A stretch of 34,146 bases of DNA from Bacteroidales bacterium (GCA_017615445.1 JAGAAD010000016.1:1-34146); one strand, 5' to 3'; counted from the stretch's first letter, positions 8,335 to 17,083 are shown. The notes: generated from the letters alone by a model not told the origin. Made by a program: numbers and translations.

Positions 8335-10901
8335 AAGCTCTCCTGATAGTATTGTCGGTCTTGCAGCTGACCCAGTGGCAAATGAAAAGCACCGCCGCGA
8401 CAGATGAAGCGTGGATGGATGTCACTGTGCCAACCACAGTCCTGTCCGCCCTGGTTGACAATGGAGTTTATCCCGACCCTTGGAACGGGCTGGACAATTT
8501 CACTATCCCGGACATCAGCGAGGAAGGAAGCCCCTTCCGCAACCCTTATACTTTCAGGACCACATTCACCCTGCCTAAAGAGCTGACCGCAGCCAAGCAC
8601 ATCTGGCTGCACTTGGACGGCATAAACTACCGTGCCGACATCTTCGTCAACGGCATCAGGGTGGCCTCCAAAGACAAGGTGGTGGGAATGTTCCGCCGCT
8701 TCCGTTTCGACATCACTCCGGCGCTGAAACAAGGAGAAAACTCCCTTGAGGTAACAGTCTACCCTCCGGACCATCCGGGCACACCCTCCCCCGGCCAACA
8801 GTTCAACCTGTTCAAGCCCAACCGCGGGAACTCTGGCGACGGCCTGTTCCGCGACGAGACCATGAAAATGAGCGGCGGCTGGGACTGCGCCCCAGTCGTT
8901 CGCGACCGCAATATGGGCATATGGCAGAAGGTGTGGCTCAGCGGCTCGCAGGACGTGACTGTGGAAGATCCGTTCGTTTGGAGCGAGGTGCCCTCGCTTA
9001 AAAAGGCCGTACTCCACGTGGAAGGAACGCTCGTCAATCACTCCGGCGTCCCCATAAGCGGCGATCTTACGGCGAAGATAAGCTCCGAAAAGGGCCGCAG
9101 GACGACCATAACCAAGAAAGTGAGCCTCGACCCCGGCCAGACGCTTAATGTCGCCTTCCTGCCCCTGGAAATGGCCAATCCTCAGCTTTGGTGGCCCAAT
9201 GGCTACGGCGACCAGCCGCTCTACAGTCTCGAACTCTCGTTTGCCGTCGGTAAATCGGTCTCCGACAAGGTAGAAACTCCCTTCGGCATTCGCGAAGTCG
9301 GTAGCTACCTTATGGACAAGGACGGCGAGAAAGGCCGCGTGTTCACCGTGAACGGAGTGAAGATATTCGCCCGTGGAGGCTGGCTCCAGCCTGAGGCCAT
9401 GCTCCGAAACAGCGACAAGAACATACAGGACCAGGCCCGCCTGCTGAAAGAGGCCAATATCAACCTCGTGGGCAGCGAGGATATGCCCGCACCCCGCGAA
9501 GAGTGGCTGGAAAGCTGGGATGCGGCCGGCCTTATGAGCTGGCACGTCTTCCATCAGTGCTACCGCATGTTCCCCGGCCGCTCGAATGCCCATAACCCGG
9601 ACGACCATGGGCTTGCGGCCGAGTGCGTGAGGGACATAATCCTTCGCTACCGCAACCACCCGTCGATAATCGCCTGGTTCGGCGTGAACGAAGTCATGGT
9701 GGACAAGGACCTGTATCTGGCGACCAAGCAAGCCTGCGCCGATCTCGACCCGACAAGGCCGTTCATACCCACGACCGCCACTTCCTGGGACGTCGAAGCG
9801 TTGACTCCATGGGTACTCGACGACCTGCCCACCGGTACCACGGACGACGGCGCGCCTGACTACAACTGGGCCCCTGCGGACTACTACTTCCGCAAGGTCA
9901 GCGAGGTGCATCTGCAGATGTTCCGCAATGAGATGGGCATGCCTTCGATGCCGGTCCACCGCAGCCTCGAGCGTTTCATCCCCTCGCTGGGCAAGGCCTA
10001 TGATCCGAAGGACCCGCTATGGCCGCTGGACAGCTACTGGGCCGAGCACGGCGCCTGGGACGCAAACAACTTCTGCTACCGCGCCTACGACAACGCCATC
10101 CGCACCTTCTACAGCGATCCGATCAGCGCCCGTGACTATGTCCGCAAGGGACAGATCGTCAGCGCCGAAGGCTACCGGGCCATGCTTGAAGCCGCAGACC
10201 ACCGGATGTGGGACATCACTTCCGGCGTGATGCTATGGAAACTCAATTCCTGCTGGCCGGACGTCTGCTGGCAGATCTACGACTATTATCTTGCCCCCAC
10301 GGCGGCTTACTATTTCACTAAGAAAGCGCTTGAACCGGTCCACATCCAGATGAATGCGGACACGCGGATGATAAGCGTCATAAACACCACGGTCTCTGAG
10401 CTGAAGGGTTTGAAAGCGCGGGTTAGCGTCTGGGGCAACGACATGAAGGAGCACTGGAACATAGAGCGCATGCTCGACTCCCCTGCCCAGAGTTTCACGG
10501 AGCTGGAAGCGATTCCTTATCTGAAAGGCATCACGGCGGTCGCCCTTGTGCGCCTTTCGCTCGAGGACGAATCGGGTAAGGTCGTGTCGGAGAATTTCTA
10601 CTGGTACTACACCCAGCATCAGAATTATTATTGGCTCGTGACTCTGCCTAAGGTGGATCTGAGCCCTGCGCTCAAAGTCACCGAAAAAGGAGATGAATTC
10701 GCCATCGAGTTGACTCTCACTAATTCTGGCGAGACACTGAGTTTCTTCAACGAAATCACACTTTTAAGCGACGGCCGCCCGGTCGACCCTGTGTTCTGGA
10801 GCGACAATTTCGTGACTTTATTCCCGGGCGAGACAAAGACTTTGACAGCGGCCGTTTCCAAGAGTGATGTCTGGGGTGAATTAAGCGTCCAAATAGACTG
10901 A
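8331..10901 (+). CDS. GH2 glycoside hydrolase, exo-beta-glucosaminidase / beta-mannosidase-like
   Basis: Retaining exo-hydrolase of 856 residues. The GH2 order is visible: N-terminal galactose-binding-like domain (about 25-190, with WLHLDGINYRADIFVNG and GGWDCAPVVRDRNMGIWQKV), an immunoglobulin-like domain (about 200-310), then the TIM barrel. The acid/base is probably Glu454 in NHPSIIAWFGVNE, and the nucleophile probably Glu534 in FRNEMGMPS. The 80-residue spacing fits the CsxA-type exo-beta-D-glucosaminidase subgroup, which also holds mannosylglycoprotein endo-beta-mannosidases, so either GlcN or a core mannose could be the substrate. The neighbouring SIS enzyme and GH20 favour an amino sugar. 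The N-terminal hydrophobic segment is short and lacks a clear cleavage site or lipobox, so export is likely but unproven. ATGA overlap with the SIS gene. Confidence 0.88.
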   Translation: MKALLIVLSVLQLTQWQMKSTAATDEAWMDVTVPTTVLSALVDNGVYPDPWNGLDNFTIPDISEEGSPFRNPYTFRTTFTLPKELTAAKHIWLHLDGINYRADIFVNGIRVASKDKVVGMFRRFRFDITPALKQGENSLEVTVYPPDHPGTPSPGQQFNLFKPNRGNSGDGLFRDETMKMSGGWDCAPVVRDRNMGIWQKVWLSGSQDVTVEDPFVWSEVPSLKKAVLHVEGTLVNHSGVPISGDLTAKISSEKGRRTTITKKVSLDPGQTLNVAFLPLEMANPQLWWPNGYGDQPLYSLELSFAVGKSVSDKVETPFGIREVGSYLMDKDGEKGRVFTVNGVKIFARGGWLQPEAMLRNSDKNIQDQARLLKEANINLVGSEDMPAPREEWLESWDAAGLMSWHVFHQCYRMFPGRSNAHNPDDHGLAAECVRDIILRYRNHPSIIAWFGVNEVMVDKDLYLATKQACADLDPTRPFIPTTATSWDVEALTPWVLDDLPTGTTDDGAPDYNWAPADYYFRKVSEVHLQMFRNEMGMPSMPVHRSLERFIPSLGKAYDPKDPLWPLDSYWAEHGAWDANNFCYRAYDNAIRTFYSDPISARDYVRKGQIVSAEGYRAMLEAADHRMWDITSGVMLWKLNSCWPDVCWQIYDYYLAPTAAYYFTKKALEPVHIQMNADTRMISVINTTVSELKGLKARVSVWGNDMKEHWNIERMLDSPAQSFTELEAIPYLKGITAVALVRLSLEDESGKVVSENFYWYYTQHQNYYWLVTLPKVDLSPALKVTEKGDEFAIELTLTNSGETLSFFNEITLLSDGRPVDPVFWSDNFVTLFPGETKTLTAAVSKSDVWGELSVQID

Positions 10902-10903
10902 GA

Positions 10904-13900
10904 ATGAGGAAGTACTTCATATTTGCTATTATGCTGGCAGCGGCGGTCTCCTGCGCCCGGAAGGCGCCGGCAGGGCCTCTGCCCGTCATTCCTGCGCCCA
11001 ACCATGTCATGACCACCGGAAGGATAGCCTCCCGGCTCGCCAAGGTCAACACTGAGATCAGGGATGACATCGCTCCGGAGGGATATGTGATCGAAGCCTC
11101 GCGCTATCGCATCAATGTCAAAGGTGGCTCGGAAGCTGGCCTGTACTACGGTCTTCAGACCCTGCGTCAGATGAAGGAAAACGGCGGAGTGCGCACGGGA
11201 ATAATATCAGATGCTCCACGCTACGCCTGGCGCGGATTCATGCTCGACGAAGCGCGCCATTTCTCGGGTAAGGAGCGGGTGAAGATGATCCTGGACCATA
11301 TGGCTGAGCTCAAGCTGAACCGCTTCCACTGGCATCTGACTGACGCGCAGGGCTGGCGCATAGAGATAAAGGCCTATCCACGCCTGACCGAGGTCGGTGC
11401 CATCGGCACCCACAGCGACCCATCAGCCCCCGCGGCCTTCTACACCCAGGACGACATACGCGAGATTGTTGCCTATGCGGCCGAACGGCACATCACCGTC
11501 GTGCCGGAAATCGACATGCCAGGCCATGCGGCCGCAGCTAACCGCTCATACCCTGAATTCAACGGCGGAGGCAGCGCGACCCAGCCCAATTTCACCTTCA
11601 ATCCTGGCAAGGAGGGTACATACGCTTATTTGACGACGATACTGCGAGAGGTGGCTGCGCTCTTCCCCGGCGAGTATCTGCATTTGGGCGGAGATGAAGT
11701 CAGTTACGGCAGCGAGGCTTGGCTGGGTAATCCCGACGTGCAGACGCTGATGAAGCGCGAGAAACTCGGCACGCTGAAGGATGTGGAGAGCTATTTCCTC
11801 CACCGTATGGCGGACAGCGTGGCCGTGCTCGGAAAGACTTTGATCTGCTGGGACGATGCCTTCGACGTGGGAATCGGAGGCGTTAACCAGATTATAGGCT
11901 GGTGGCGCCACGACCGCCCTGAAAAGCTCGTTCGCGCCGCGAAGGCTGGAACGCCGCTTATTATGTGCCCCCGCAAGCCTATGTACTTTGATTTCGTGCA
12001 GCACGACTCACATAATGTCGGACGCAAATGGGATGGATTCTGCCCTCTTGAGGATGTCTATGCGTTTCCGGACAGCCTTTATCCTGCCTGGGGGGTGGAT
12101 GACGAAGCTTTCGAGTCCGTGGTTGGCATTCAGGCGAATCTCTGGAGCGAGCTGACCCACGACACGGACAGGGTCGATTTCATGATCTTCCCGCGTCTTT
12201 ACGCCCTTGCCGAGGCAGCGTGGACAGTTCCCGAGGCGAAGGACTACTCTTCCTTCGAAGGCCGTATGGAAAGGGTATATGATGAGCTTGACAAGGAGGA
12301 AATCTACTACTATGATCCGCGCGATCCTGCCAGACACCCCGAGCCGGCTGGTCCGAACTTCAATATAGTGCTCGCCAATGAGGATTTCACGCTGGAGTTA
12401 TCTCCCAACGGCTATGCTCTGAGTCTTCTAGCGGGTGGTGAGGAATGCCTCGAGCCCGATGTCAGGCTGCCCATATGCGAGATAATGCAGGAGCGTCCCT
12501 ACGACAACGAAAACTTCCTTATGTTCCCCGCAAAGCCGCGCCGCTTCCCTGCAGAGAGCATACGCCGCAGCGGTGACACACTTTTCGTCACATTCAAGGA
12601 CACCTGGGATGTGGCTGTGATAGTGGCTGATATCAAGCCGCACTATATCGGTTTCAGGCTGGACAGAGTGGATTATCGTTTCGACGACAAAGGCGTGAAA
12701 CGTAAAACTGAGATTGACGCCCTGACACTTCTTCAGCTGCCTGTGAAGCATCGGGAACACTTCGGAGAATGGCTGGACGTGAGTTGGGATGATAAGACCG
12801 CAGTCTGTCTTATGGGCGCCGATGAGAAGGTCATGATAGATGATTTCGCAGCCAGTTTGGAACACGAGGTCGGGCTTTCGAGCCGCGGAGCTATCCTCCT
12901 CGCCGGAAGCACGGACAGACTGCTGGATAATATAGACTTGGCCGAGAGGGATTTCGGTATGCCGCGTGGAATTCAGAGCCGCTTCCTTCCTGAGTACAAG
13001 TATTCCTACTATGAGCTGCGCGATGTCACTCCGGAGAACATAGACACTCACATCGAATGGGCCAAGAAAGGCGGATTCAAGACCATGGTCGTCTATTATC
13101 CGGATTTCGCCCGGACCTGCGGCCATTTCCTATGGAAGGACGGCTGGTCCATGAAGACGCTACGCGCAATTACGCGCAAAATTGAGGATGCCGGCCTTAT
13201 CTCCGGCCTTCATATTCACTATAGCAAGGTTTCCGTGGACGATCCGTATGTCTGCTCGGGAACGCCGGATTCACGCCTTAATTATGTGGCTGAACGGGTG
13301 CTCGCCAGTGATTTCGGCCCGAAAGACACTGAAATTGCAGTCGACGGCCCCGCAGAGATATTCCGAACCGAATCCGGCCGCAGAATAGTGCGCATAGGCG
13401 ATGAATTCATCAGCTATGAAGCTATTGGCGATGGCTTGCTGACCGGCTGCGAACGCGGGCTGTGGAACACAAAGCCCGTCACCCACAAGGCAGGCGAGCG
13501 CATCCTTCAGCCCGACATGGACGACTGGCCGCGCTTCATCCGTATAGACCAGAACAGTTCTCTGCAGGACGAGATCGCCGCCCGCATTGCCGATATTTAC
13601 AATCAGTGCGGCTTCCGCTTCGTCTACTACGACGGAGCCGAAGATGTCCCGCTCCCCTACTGGTACAACGTCAGCCGCTCGCAGCTGAGAGTACACGACA
13701 AGCTTGAGCCGGCGCCCCTTTTCTCCGAGGGAGCTATCAAGTCTCACTACGGCTGGCACATCCTCTCGCGCGGCAACGCCTTCGACCTGTTCAAGCCCGA
13801 GAAACTCCGCGCCGCCATGAAACAGTACACCCTGCGCGGTGCTCAGATGAATGCCGATAATTTCACGGCCGTGGACTTCGGCTGGATGGACTATCTCGCG

Positions 13901-14278
13901 CCTTCCCAGACCAGCACAGGCATGCAGCCCGACCATTTCTCGTACGTCTTTAGCAAGGCCCTGGCGTATGACAGTCCTGTGAGCGTTATGGGTAAGCTGG
14001 ACCAAATTGCGGCTCATCCCCGCTCTGAGGATAATTTCGCCGTAATGAAGGCCTGGGAAGAGGCCAAGAACGCCGGCGCTTTCAGCCCTGAAATCAAGGA
14101 GATGCTCCGCGACCCGGACCGCGAGTGGTTCATATGGGAAGGCAAGTTCTATGAATGGAAGCTCGAAAATGAGGGACCTGTGCGTTCCTACACCTTCAAT
14201 ATGGAAGGCAAACCGGCCAGAGTGTTCTGGTCAGTCACTGATGAAAACATACCGATGACCGTAGAAATACTGAAATGA
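10904..14278 (+). CDS. Two-module lipoprotein: GH20 beta-N-acetylhexosaminidase fused to an unassigned GH-like module
   Basis: 1124 residues, lipidated at Cys17 (AVSC). Residues about 25-450 are a complete GH20 enzyme that removes terminal beta-GlcNAc/GalNAc by substrate-assisted catalysis: RGFMLDEARHF, LKLNRFHWHLTDAQGWRIEI, PEIDMPGHA, the catalytic Asp264-Glu265 pair in HLGGDEVSYGS, and the closing LWSELT and PRLYALAEAAW. After about residue 480 a second section begins that is as long as an enzyme itself: a beta-rich part (about 482-720), then a barrel-like pattern with GGFKTMVVYYPDF, GLHIHY, FIRIDQNSSL, FRFVYYDGAEDV (Asp910, Glu913) and YGWHILSRGN, and a short beta tail. I do not recognise its family. 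It starts two bases after the GH2 stop. Confidence 0.9.
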   Translation: MRKYFIFAIMLAAAVSCARKAPAGPLPVIPAPNHVMTTGRIASRLAKVNTEIRDDIAPEGYVIEASRYRINVKGGSEAGLYYGLQTLRQMKENGGVRTGIISDAPRYAWRGFMLDEARHFSGKERVKMILDHMAELKLNRFHWHLTDAQGWRIEIKAYPRLTEVGAIGTHSDPSAPAAFYTQDDIREIVAYAAERHITVVPEIDMPGHAAAANRSYPEFNGGGSATQPNFTFNPGKEGTYAYLTTILREVAALFPGEYLHLGGDEVSYGSEAWLGNPDVQTLMKREKLGTLKDVESYFLHRMADSVAVLGKTLICWDDAFDVGIGGVNQIIGWWRHDRPEKLVRAAKAGTPLIMCPRKPMYFDFVQHDSHNVGRKWDGFCPLEDVYAFPDSLYPAWGVDDEAFESVVGIQANLWSELTHDTDRVDFMIFPRLYALAEAAWTVPEAKDYSSFEGRMERVYDELDKEEIYYYDPRDPARHPEPAGPNFNIVLANEDFTLELSPNGYALSLLAGGEECLEPDVRLPICEIMQERPYDNENFLMFPAKPRRFPAESIRRSGDTLFVTFKDTWDVAVIVADIKPHYIGFRLDRVDYRFDDKGVKRKTEIDALTLLQLPVKHREHFGEWLDVSWDDKTAVCLMGADEKVMIDDFAASLEHEVGLSSRGAILLAGSTDRLLDNIDLAERDFGMPRGIQSRFLPEYKYSYYELRDVTPENIDTHIEWAKKGGFKTMVVYYPDFARTCGHFLWKDGWSMKTLRAITRKIEDAGLISGLHIHYSKVSVDDPYVCSGTPDSRLNYVAERVLASDFGPKDTEIAVDGPAEIFRTESGRRIVRIGDEFISYEAIGDGLLTGCERGLWNTKPVTHKAGERILQPDMDDWPRFIRIDQNSSLQDEIAARIADIYNQCGFRFVYYDGAEDVPLPYWYNVSRSQLRVHDKLEPAPLFSEGAIKSHYGWHILSRGNAFDLFKPEKLRAAMKQYTLRGAQMNADNFTAVDFGWMDYLAPSQTSTGMQPDHFSYVFSKALAYDSPVSVMGKLDQIAAHPRSEDNFAVMKAWEEAKNAGAFSPEIKEMLRDPDREWFIWEGKFYEWKLENEGPVRSYTFNMEGKPARVFWSVTDENIPMTVEILK

Positions 14279-15639
14279 TGAAGAAGATATTGATGATAGC
14301 GCCGCTGCTACTGGCAGTCTGCTGTGCGCCTGAGACCCCGAAGGAAATCCCCATCTGGGGCAAACATGAAACCGAGCCAGTGGACACGTCTTCCACAACT
14401 CCTATTGTGCCTGTGGACACACTGGAGTACTCAACTGATCTTTCTATCTCCTCGGCGGAGGCCAATTTCTGCGGTATCGCTGTGAAGTACGCCATCAATG
14501 CCACTGTTGCAAAGGGTGATCAGTATGGTCTCTTCTATGAAGGCGCCTACTACCCTGGCCCGGCTCTTGGAGCTGAAGGCGAGGCCATCATGCAGGTTAT
14601 TCCTCTGCCCAAGCAGTCAACTCAGGCAAAGGTCAATGTCTTTTTGACTTCAGGCGGAAAGACAGTCTACAGCGAGGGATCCCCAGTCAGCGTCCCTGCC
14701 CAACCCGGAGCCATCACTCTTTCGTGGGAAAAGCTTTCGCTTGGGCTTCCTTCCGCGATCGAGGTATACCACACCTCATCGCCCGTGGAGGGTCAGAATT
14801 TCCAGGCATGGTATGCCGTGGCTGACCTAAGCGCCGTGGATGTTGTAATAAAGGTTCCTTCATCGGCTGCGACCCTGGAGAATCAGGCGGCCGGCGATCC
14901 CAAGACTCTTCTTTTAGTTAACGGAGGGTATTTCTACAATGGAAAACACACGGGTCACGCGGTGGTGAACGGCTCGCAACTTAATGCTGTGCCGTCGGTC
15001 AGAGGCTCCCTTCGCACCGAATCCCCTGAATATAATGTCATGTACTACGTTACTCGCGGTACATTCGCGCTTGACAACTCCGGTGCTCCTTCTGTCAGCT
15101 GGGCGGGAACGGACAATCAGAATGTCACACACTACTATGACCGCACGCTTGCATCAGTTTGCGGCGAGGCACGCTACGGTCAGGTGAATGCCACCTTCCC
15201 CGCTGCCGAGTTGCCGTTGAAACCGGCCAGTGCAGTGGGTGCCGGTCCAGTCCTTATCTATGACGGCAAGATTCCCTTCGACTTCACCGAGACAGAGAAA
15301 GGAACTGAATACTACCGCAACAACTTCGAGATAATGCCCTACGACATCTTCGGAACCGGATCGGTTGCAGACCGCACTGCCGTGGGAATCCTGGAGGACG
15401 GCAGACTTCTGCTCTTCTGCTGCGACGGACGCATCAAGTCCAGCACGGGTCTTGATTTGCTCCAGCTCTCACGTGTCTTGCTCGGACTGGGCTGCAAATA
15501 TGCACTCAATCTGGACGGCGGCGGTTCCACCGCATTCTGGGTCAGCGGCAGCGGACGTCTTAACTCCCTTGAAAAGAATATGAACGGCGACACGGAAAAC
15601 CGCCCGGTCGTTTCCACAATTGGATTCTACTCTAAATGA
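14275..15639 (+). CDS. Phosphodiester glycosidase (NAGPA/DUF2233-family) lipoprotein
   Basis: The family includes the mammalian uncovering enzyme that cleaves GlcNAc from a phosphodiester link, and bacterial relatives acting on phosphodiester-linked sugars. The 454-residue protein has a lipoprotein signal; Cys17 aligns with the lipidated Cys of the next gene, with an unusual Cys at -1 (AVCC). A spacer of about 30 residues leads to a beta-sandwich (about 55-150). The catalytic domain follows, with LLLVNGGYFYNG, VGAGPVLIYDGK, RTAVGILEDGRLLLFCCDG and the signature LNLDGGGSTAFW (Asp414). It overlaps the GH20-fusion stop (ATGATGA), so it belongs to the PUL transcript. The family call is solid; the true substrate is unknown. 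Its first 35 residues closely resemble those of the next gene. Confidence 0.88.
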   Translation: MMKKILMIAPLLLAVCCAPETPKEIPIWGKHETEPVDTSSTTPIVPVDTLEYSTDLSISSAEANFCGIAVKYAINATVAKGDQYGLFYEGAYYPGPALGAEGEAIMQVIPLPKQSTQAKVNVFLTSGGKTVYSEGSPVSVPAQPGAITLSWEKLSLGLPSAIEVYHTSSPVEGQNFQAWYAVADLSAVDVVIKVPSSAATLENQAAGDPKTLLLVNGGYFYNGKHTGHAVVNGSQLNAVPSVRGSLRTESPEYNVMYYVTRGTFALDNSGAPSVSWAGTDNQNVTHYYDRTLASVCGEARYGQVNATFPAAELPLKPASAVGAGPVLIYDGKIPFDFTETEKGTEYYRNNFEIMPYDIFGTGSVADRTAVGILEDGRLLLFCCDGRIKSSTGLDLLQLSRVLLGLGCKYALNLDGGGSTAFWVSGSGRLNSLEKNMNGDTENRPVVSTIGFYSK

Positions 15640-16862
15640 TGAAATATAAGTTTTTATTTGCAGCAGTGCTTGCTCTGGCGGTTTCCTGCGGGCCTGAGAG
15701 CCCGAAGGATATTCCCCAGTGGGGCCGGCACGAGACTCAGACAGACACGACAGGTACAGAAACGGTTGACACGACTTCCACTGAAAAGCCTGAGCGCACC
15801 GAGATAGCGGACTACACCGATATGGTGCTTCTCTACGGCTACGGTCATCACCGCTCGCCCGTCGAATGGGGTACGGACTACACCGACTATTATGTGAAGT
15901 ATTCCGACAAAGAGGGTCATCAGCACTGGCTATTCGACGCATTCCTGTTCCTTGAGTTCATGGATCCTGCGACCAACGGCGGGGCCGGAGTAACCTTCAT
16001 CACCGGTTATTCCTACGACAACAATAGAATTGAAAAGAGCGCCACACAGAAAGACTGGGACAACCTGGCCAAGTACTACTTCGTCCGCAACACCGCCGTC
16101 TATGCCGTCGATCAGAGTGTGGAAAAGGCAAAAGCTATACTCGGCGAGCCGCCGCACAAGAGGCAGATAGTGGTCGGAATCCCTGAGCCTATCGTCCACG
16201 CCAATCCCTACGACAATTCGTCCAGCACCACCTACTGGGGACAGGTGGACGGCCGCACTCTCGATTTCAACCTCCCCAACGACCGGGTAGCCGCAGTGAA
16301 ATGGTTCATAGACCGCGTACGCGAAGAGTTCTACAAATGCGATTTCAAGAACGTGGAACTCGCCGGCTTCTACTGGGTCGCAGAGAAATCCACCCACACA
16401 TCGACTATTATCGCAGACGTGGGCACTTATCTGAAGGGCATGAACTACTCTTTCAACTGGATCCCCTACTTCGAGGCAGAAGGCTGGAAGAACTGGCAGG
16501 CCTATGGCTTCACCTACGCCTTCATGCAGCCCAACACCGCCTGGCTTTCCGATGAAGACTACGCAGCCAAGGCCCAGAATCAAATGATGAGGGCAATTCA
16601 AGACGTCATCGCAAACGACATGGGTCTTGAGGTGGAGTTCGATGCCAACGTCCTTGTCAACTATAAGAACAGGGCCTACCGCCTTCGCGACTACATGAAC
16701 GCCTTCAAGGACTACGGTGCCTGGGAAAAGAGCCGCCTGGTCTACTACCAGGGCGCCTGGGCAGTCCGCCAGATGGCCCGCTCAAGCCAGACAGCCGACG
16801 TCGATCTCTACCACGAATTCTGCGAATGGATGATCACCCGTCCTATCCGCGATTCTCACTGA
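15636..16862 (+). CDS. DUF4855-domain lipoprotein, probable glycan-active protein
   Basis: 408 residues with lipobox AVSC (Cys18) and a Thr/Glu-rich tether (about 30-58). The rest matches the DUF4855 pattern as I remember it: DMVLLYGYGHHRSP at the start, AGFYWVAEKS, FNWIPYFEAEGWKNWQAYGF, FMQPNTAW, then MGLEVEFDANV and a closing LVYYQGAWAV. The strand pattern and the conserved acidic and aromatic residues (FYWVAE, EVEFDA) look like a barrel hydrolase, but no activity is assigned to my knowledge. ATGA overlap with the phosphodiester glycosidase gene. It is the last gene of the PUL run; the 360-base repeat region follows directly after its stop. Confidence 0.8.
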   Translation: MMKYKFLFAAVLALAVSCGPESPKDIPQWGRHETQTDTTGTETVDTTSTEKPERTEIADYTDMVLLYGYGHHRSPVEWGTDYTDYYVKYSDKEGHQHWLFDAFLFLEFMDPATNGGAGVTFITGYSYDNNRIEKSATQKDWDNLAKYYFVRNTAVYAVDQSVEKAKAILGEPPHKRQIVVGIPEPIVHANPYDNSSSTTYWGQVDGRTLDFNLPNDRVAAVKWFIDRVREEFYKCDFKNVELAGFYWVAEKSTHTSTIIADVGTYLKGMNYSFNWIPYFEAEGWKNWQAYGFTYAFMQPNTAWLSDEDYAAKAQNQMMRAIQDVIANDMGLEVEFDANVLVNYKNRAYRLRDYMNAFKDYGAWEKSRLVYYQGAWAVRQMARSSQTADVDLYHEFCEWMITRPIRDSH

Positions 16863-16893
16863 TTTTCGCCGCCCTCACCCCTTTTCGCCGCCG

Positions 16894-16927
16894 ATTTCGA
16901 GCCTTTTTGCCGCCGATTCGGCAGTTT
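16894..16927 (+). repeat. 34-base direct repeat, copy A
   Basis: It matches the segment at 17050-17083 at 31 of 34 positions (core TTTTGCCGCCGA). Together the two copies flank the long inverted repeat, 122 bases apart. Confidence 0.85.
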
Positions 16928-16939
16928 AAGACAGTATAG

Positions 16940-17038
16940 CGCACAAGGTGGAACTTTATCCCGGGGACCTTGGGTGCTGGAAGGCTCGTGTTAGGGTTTT
17001 CCGCACAAGGTCCCCTCTATGAACTTCCACCTTGCGCG
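16940..17038. repeat. Long imperfect inverted repeat (potential hairpin)
   Basis: The left arm 16940-16977 and right arm 17003-17038 are inverted copies. Counting from the outer ends, 27 of the first 33 positions are complementary, including the blocks CAAGGTGGAA and GGGGACCTTG. The loop is about 25 bases (16978-17002). No T-run follows, so a simple intrinsic terminator is unlikely. The layout is more like a REP- or MITE-type mobile repeat or a structured RNA. Confidence 0.8.
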
Positions 17039-17049
17039 TTCACGGCGTC

Positions 17050-17083
17050 ATTTCGAGCCGTTTTGCCGCCGAATCAGCAGTTT
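17050..17083 (+). repeat. 34-base direct repeat, copy B
   Basis: Second copy of the 16894-16927 repeat with three substitutions. It lies just outside the right arm of the inverted repeat. Confidence 0.85.

Noticed and set aside
8163..9959. A 598-codon open frame on the minus strand opposite the SIS and GH2 genes
   Set aside because: It is antisense to well-supported enzymes, shows no domain-like motifs, and is explained by GC-rich codon use that leaves few stops on the other strand.
16940..17038. Interpretation of the inverted repeat as an intrinsic terminator of the PUL
   Set aside because: The stem is far longer than usual, has a 25-base loop, and no T-run follows either arm.
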